DNA of 64,000 bases. Source: Oscillospiraceae bacterium (lineage in GTDB: Bacteria > Bacillota > Clostridia > Oscillospirales > Oscillospiraceae). Made by a program: the position numbers and the translations under genes. Shown in pieces: positions 61,479-64,000 of this stretch. Numbering within the stretch: position 1 is the first letter of the stretch; every line of letters starts with the position of its first letter. The notes under the pieces were generated by a model. That model made no database searches. It was not told the DNA's origin and saw only the letters and a list, made by a program, of their open reading frames with translations. The DNA is taken from assembly GCA_017482385.1 (NCBI GenBank), contig JAFUNI010000023.1, forward strand, positions 62,001 through 126,000. Direction: 5' to 3'.

Positions 61479-61621
61479 TCATATCACCGCCTAGGGCGTA
61501 TTATAGCATAAAAGCGGCGTAGCCGCAATACTTTTTCACCATTCACTGTTACTTACTTATTATTTTTCGAAAATCCCGTTAACAAATTTTTATTGAAAAG
61601 TGAAGAGTGAAAAAGTAACAA
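61479..61621. other. AT-rich intergenic stretch with small palindromes
   Basis: Contains GCGGC-GTA-GCCGC (61513-61525) and two related stretches in opposite orientation, TTTTTCACCATTCACTGTTA near 61532 and GTGAAGAGTGAAAAAGTAAC near 61599. It may be a decayed short repeat. No gene is seen. Confidence 0.35.
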
Positions 61622-61656
61622 GTAAAAATCCCGCCCACTTGTGTGGACGGGATTTT
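61622..61656 (-). terminator. Intrinsic terminator after tRNA-Thr
   Basis: On the minus strand AAAAATCCCGTCCAC and its near-complement GTGGGCGGGATTTTT form the stem, directly after the CCA end. Confidence 0.85.
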
Positions 61657-61732
61657 TGGAGCTAGTGACCTGACTCGAACAGGCGACCTTCTCATTACGA
61701 GTGAGATGCACTACCGACTGTGCTACACTAGC
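61657..61732 (-). tRNA. tRNA-Thr (anticodon CGT)
   Basis: A 76-nt tRNA with encoded CCA. The acceptor GCTAGTG pairs with CACTAGC; the anticodon stem TCTCA/TGAGA frames CTCGTAA, giving CGT (reads ACG). The T-loop reads GTTCGAGTC. Confidence 0.95.
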
Positions 61733-61810
61733 AGCTTGTGAAAGCTCTAATATTATATCTATAAATGGATGGAATGTCAAGACAAGAAGAATATTTTAGA
61801 ACATCCAATA

Positions 61811-61960
61811 TGGCGGAGAAGGAGAGACGGCAAAAATGAGAAGGGGGGATTTGTTGCGTTTTTGCCGATGGCAAAAACAAAGGTAGGAACCAGTGTTTGC
61901 ACTGGTTCCAGCAATATGTCACCGGCATATTGCACTGCTATGGTTCAAATCCCACCACCC
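61811..61960. repeat. tRNA-linked three-hairpin repeat, copy B, with tRNA-Ser 3' fragments
   Basis: TGGCGGAGAAGGAG (61811-61824) matches the 3' end of the neighbouring tRNA-Ser, and GAGAAGGGGGGATTTG (61838-61853) matches the same region with one change. Then hairpin 0 (GTTTTTGCC-GAT-GGCAAAAAC, 61858-61878), AAAGGTA, hairpin 1 (61886-61909, 10-bp perfect stem), A, hairpin 2 (61911-61933), and a T-arm-like GGTTCAAATCCCACCACCC. The order and linkers match copy A, while most of hairpin 0 and part of hairpin 1 differ but remain paired. Confidence 0.7.
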
Positions 61961-61965
61961 TTAAA

Positions 61966-61999
61966 CAAGAAAAACCACCCGTTTGGGTGGTTTTTCTTG
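61966..61999 (-). terminator. Intrinsic terminator after tRNA-Ser
   Basis: CAAGAAAAACCACCC pairs with GGGTGGTTTTTCTTG around a 4-base loop, next to the tRNA end. Confidence 0.9.
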
Positions 62000-62001
62000 C
62001 T

Positions 62002-62093
62002 TGGCGGAGAAGGAGGGATTTGAACCCTCGATACCCTTTTGGGGTATACACGATTTCCAATCGTGCGCGCTCGGCCAGCTACGCGACTTCTCC
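62002..62093 (-). tRNA. tRNA-Ser (anticodon GGA)
   Basis: A 92-nt class II tRNA with encoded CCA. The acceptor GGAGAAG pairs with CTTCTCC; the anticodon stem CACGA/TCGTG frames TTGGAAA, giving GGA (reads UCC and UCU). The long variable arm (ATACCCC/GGGTAT) and T-loop GGTTCAAATCC are present. Confidence 0.95.
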
Positions 62094-62241
62094 GTATTGC
62101 GACCGCGATTGCAGTCAGCCTGTGTATAATACTCCATTTAGTGCTGTTTGTCAAGTCCTAATTTCTCAATATACGCAATATTTTTTCTTTGTCGGCAAGC
62201 TGTGGAAATACTGAAAATTTATGCAAAATATTTATTTATAC

Positions 62242-62270
62242 TTGTATATTCAAAGATTCTATGTTAATAT
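62242..62270 (+). promoter_or_regulatory. Sigma-A promoter of dxs
   Basis: TTGTAT at 62242-62247 and TAATAT at 62265-62270, spacer 17 bp. Confidence 0.65.
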
Positions 62271-62340
62271 ACATTCAGTATTCAGCAACCTATGTTGCCT
62301 CGAAACTTAACAGCAAGAAAGAAAAAAGGTAGTGTTCCTT

Positions 62341-64000
62341 GTGAGTATATTAGAGAATATCCGTTCCCACCGGGATTTAGAGAATTTGACCCCAAAAGAC
62401 AGGACAGTTCTTTGCCGGGAGATTCGGGAATTTTTAATTTCCCAGGTGTCTCAGACCGGTGGGCATGTTGCGTCCAATTTAGGCGTTGTAGAGCTGACGG
62501 TTGCCATTGAAACGGTGTTTGATACCACCAAGGACCGGTTGGTTTTTGATGTGGGTCATCAATCCTATATTCATAAGATGCTGACCGGCCGCCAGGCTGA
62601 GTTTGCCACATTGCGGCAGTTTGGCGGTATGGCCGGTTTCCCCAAGCCCTCCGAAAGCGTGACTGATGCATTTGTTGCCGGTCATGCGTCCAGTTCTGTA
62701 TCCATTGCGCTGGGAATGGCTCGCGCCAGAACCATGCAAAAGGAAGATTACAATGTCATTGCGCTTATCGGCGACGGTGCGGCAACCGGAGGCTTGGCTT
62801 TTGAGGGCTTGAACGATGCCTCTGTCAGCAATGAGCCAATGATCATTATTTTGAATGATAATGCAATGTCCATTGACCGCAATGTAGGCGGTATGGCTTC
62901 TCATCTGCGTCAGGTGCGAACCAAGGTTCGTTACTTGGGAATGAAGCAGCATACAAAGGAATTTTTATCCAAAGTACCGGGTGGCAAGGGAATCTCCCGA
63001 TTCCTCCGCAGCACCAAGGACAAAGTGCGCCGTATGCTGCTGTCAGAAACGATTTTTGAAAGTATGGGCTTTACTTATTTGGGGCCTGTAAACGGCCACG
63101 ATACAGAAAAGCTTATTTTCCTATTGCAGTCAGCCAAGGATATGAACCGTCCGGTGGTGTTACATGTAACCACTGAAAAGGGAAGAGGCTATGCGCCTGC
63201 AGAGGAACATCCCAAGCTTTTCCACGGTATCGGTAAGTTTGATCCCGCAACCGGAGAACCTCTAAGCAGTTCTGCGCCCAGCTTCTCTCAAGCCTTTGGC
63301 GATACGATAGTGGAATTGGCAGATAAGAATGAGAAACTCTGTGGCATTACCGCAGCAATGCCCGGTGGTACCGGTTTGTTGGATTTTAAGAAAATATATC
63401 CCAACCGCTTATTTGATGTGGGTATTGCTGAAGGGCACGCAGTCTCTATGGCAGGAGGCCTTGCCAAGCAGGGGATGATCCCTGTGGTTGCTCTGTATTC
63501 TACGTTTCTGCAGCGTGCCTATGATATGATCCTGCAGGATATCTGTATGCTGAATTTACATGTGGTGTTGGCTGTTGACCGGGCCGGTCTTGTGGGCGAG
63601 GACGGGGAGACCCATCACGGTATTTATGATGTGGGATTTCTTCGGCAGGCACCGGGATTGCGGATTTTAGCTCCTGCTTCCCGGGAGGAACTGAAAAAAA
63701 TGCTTACCTGGGCTGTAGAGGAGCAAAGTGGACCTGTTGCCATTCGCTATCCCCGAGGTGGTGACGGCGCATACACTGATGCAGATTGGAATGCGGAAAA
63801 GACCGCAATAACCCATCGGCAGGGTAAGGATGGCGCAATTGTAACCTATGGAAGCCTTGTGAACAATGCTTTGGATGCAGCGAATATTCTTGCAGAGCAG
63901 GGAATTGATATTTCTGTGATCCGGCTTGCTGATTTGTCGTCCAATGACTTTTCAAACTTGGAAAATGAAATGAACGGCATAACCAATGTTGTTTTTGCTG
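62341..64000 (+). CDS. dxs: 1-deoxy-D-xylulose-5-phosphate synthase (partial, runs off the window)
   Basis: The first 553 codons of a TPP enzyme that joins pyruvate and glyceraldehyde 3-phosphate, the entry step of the MEP isoprenoid pathway. TGGHVASNLGVVELTVAIE (about residues 42-60), the TPP motif GDGAATGGLAFEGLN (about 144-158) with LNDNAMSIDRNVGG, and DRAGLVGEDGETHHG (about 412-426) are present; no break was found. A full protein would be about 620 residues. The likely start is GTG at 62341; the ribosome binding site is weak and GTG at 62332 is possible. The DNA before the gene is AT-rich. Confidence 0.92.
   Translation, partial: MSILENIRSHRDLENLTPKDRTVLCREIREFLISQVSQTGGHVASNLGVVELTVAIETVFDTTKDRLVFDVGHQSYIHKMLTGRQAEFATLRQFGGMAGFPKPSESVTDAFVAGHASSSVSIALGMARARTMQKEDYNVIALIGDGAATGGLAFEGLNDASVSNEPMIIILNDNAMSIDRNVGGMASHLRQVRTKVRYLGMKQHTKEFLSKVPGGKGISRFLRSTKDKVRRMLLSETIFESMGFTYLGPVNGHDTEKLIFLLQSAKDMNRPVVLHVTTEKGRGYAPAEEHPKLFHGIGKFDPATGEPLSSSAPSFSQAFGDTIVELADKNEKLCGITAAMPGGTGLLDFKKIYPNRLFDVGIAEGHAVSMAGGLAKQGMIPVVALYSTFLQRAYDMILQDICMLNLHVVLAVDRAGLVGEDGETHHGIYDVGFLRQAPGLRILAPASREELKKMLTWAVEEQSGPVAIRYPRGGDGAYTDADWNAEKTAITHRQGKDGAIVTYGSLVNNALDAANILAEQGIDISVIRLADLSSNDFSNLENEMNGITNVVFA

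Noticed and set aside
61553..61780. 75-codon minus-strand frame over tRNA-Thr
   Set aside because: It crosses the tRNA gene and its terminator; no homology or start signal.
61769..62214. Plus-strand frames of 84 and 105 codons near tRNA-Ser
   Set aside because: They run through the repeat, the terminator and the tRNA-Ser gene; no ribosome binding site and no recognisable domain.
62292..62510. 72-codon frame at the start of dxs
   Set aside because: It overlaps the dxs N-terminus in another frame; the dxs frame carries all family motifs.
1..64000. CRISPR array, prophage, insertion sequence, toxin-antitoxin or defence island
   Set aside because: No regular spaced repeats, transposase, integrase, capsid or nuclease-cluster genes were found; the AbrB-like protein has no toxin partner next to it.

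Overview
The window looks like a chromosomal segment of a spore-forming, anaerobic Clostridia bacterium, probably a gut Oscillospirales/Ruminococcaceae-type organism. This is inferred from gene content: spoIID, gerW/ytfJ, a dacF-like carboxypeptidase and spoIIID (sporulation); a large Gram-positive SRP RNA with an Alu-type closing stem; pyruvate:ferredoxin oxidoreductase; lysine 2,3-aminomutase; type III glutamine synthetase; and an anaerobic RNR activase. No phage, IS element, CRISPR array or plasmid gene is visible. Base composition is about even, except for a few AT-rich patches. TTG and GTG starts are common. Almost every sigma-A promoter I could read has a 17-bp spacer.

Layout. 0-5 kb: the end of ffh, then rpsP-khpA-rimM-trmD (SRP, ribosome and tRNA maturation); a converging membrane-anchored leucine-rich-repeat protein; spoIID. 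4.8-10 kb: metA (predicted acetyl-CoA type), a TGS/uridine-kinase fusion, and the tdh-kbl threonine catabolic pair. 10.3-14.6 kb: scpA-scpB-DUF2953-gerW-dacF-rluB, tightly packed. 14.6-20 kb: an RpiR regulator, a YhiN-type flavoprotein, acpP, SRP RNA, dnaX-ybaB-recR. 20-25.5 kb: two carbohydrate modules, each a glycosidase (GH3, GH4) transcribed away from its own AraC regulator. 25.5-35 kb: a PTS-type EIIC and FlK-like thioesterase operon, nicotinate phosphoribosyltransferase, an AbrB/PLP-lyase/EamA operon, the YugP protease, then PAP2-hydrolase-nrdG-dut.

35-44 kb is a nitrogen and amino-acid block. A lysine riboswitch with an intrinsic terminator controls a complete polar amino-acid ABC transporter (predicted lysine importer). 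It is followed by glnN, an aspartate-type aminotransferase, a LUD protein and kamA. 43.7-48.8 kb: a MurT/GatD-like pair whose glutaminase catalytic residues all appear to be lost, a Rieske flavoprotein and an NhaC antiporter. 49-54 kb: tRNA-Leu, rsmE, rlmH, spoIIID, threonine aldolase, a PerM permease and two small unknown proteins. 54-64 kb: a large nifJ, yifB, thiI, pncC, an AT-rich GNAT gene, tRNA-Thr, tRNA-Ser and the start of dxs, which runs off the window.

The most unusual features are (1) a small non-coding repeat of three tandem hairpins, present twice, each time just downstream of a tRNA gene and followed by a copied fragment of that tRNA's 3' end; arms differ between copies but stay paired, which points to a conserved structure and perhaps a tRNA-targeting mini-element; and (2) the catalytically degenerate MurT/GatD pair. 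All assignments come from reading the sequence and remembered family motifs; no searches were run.
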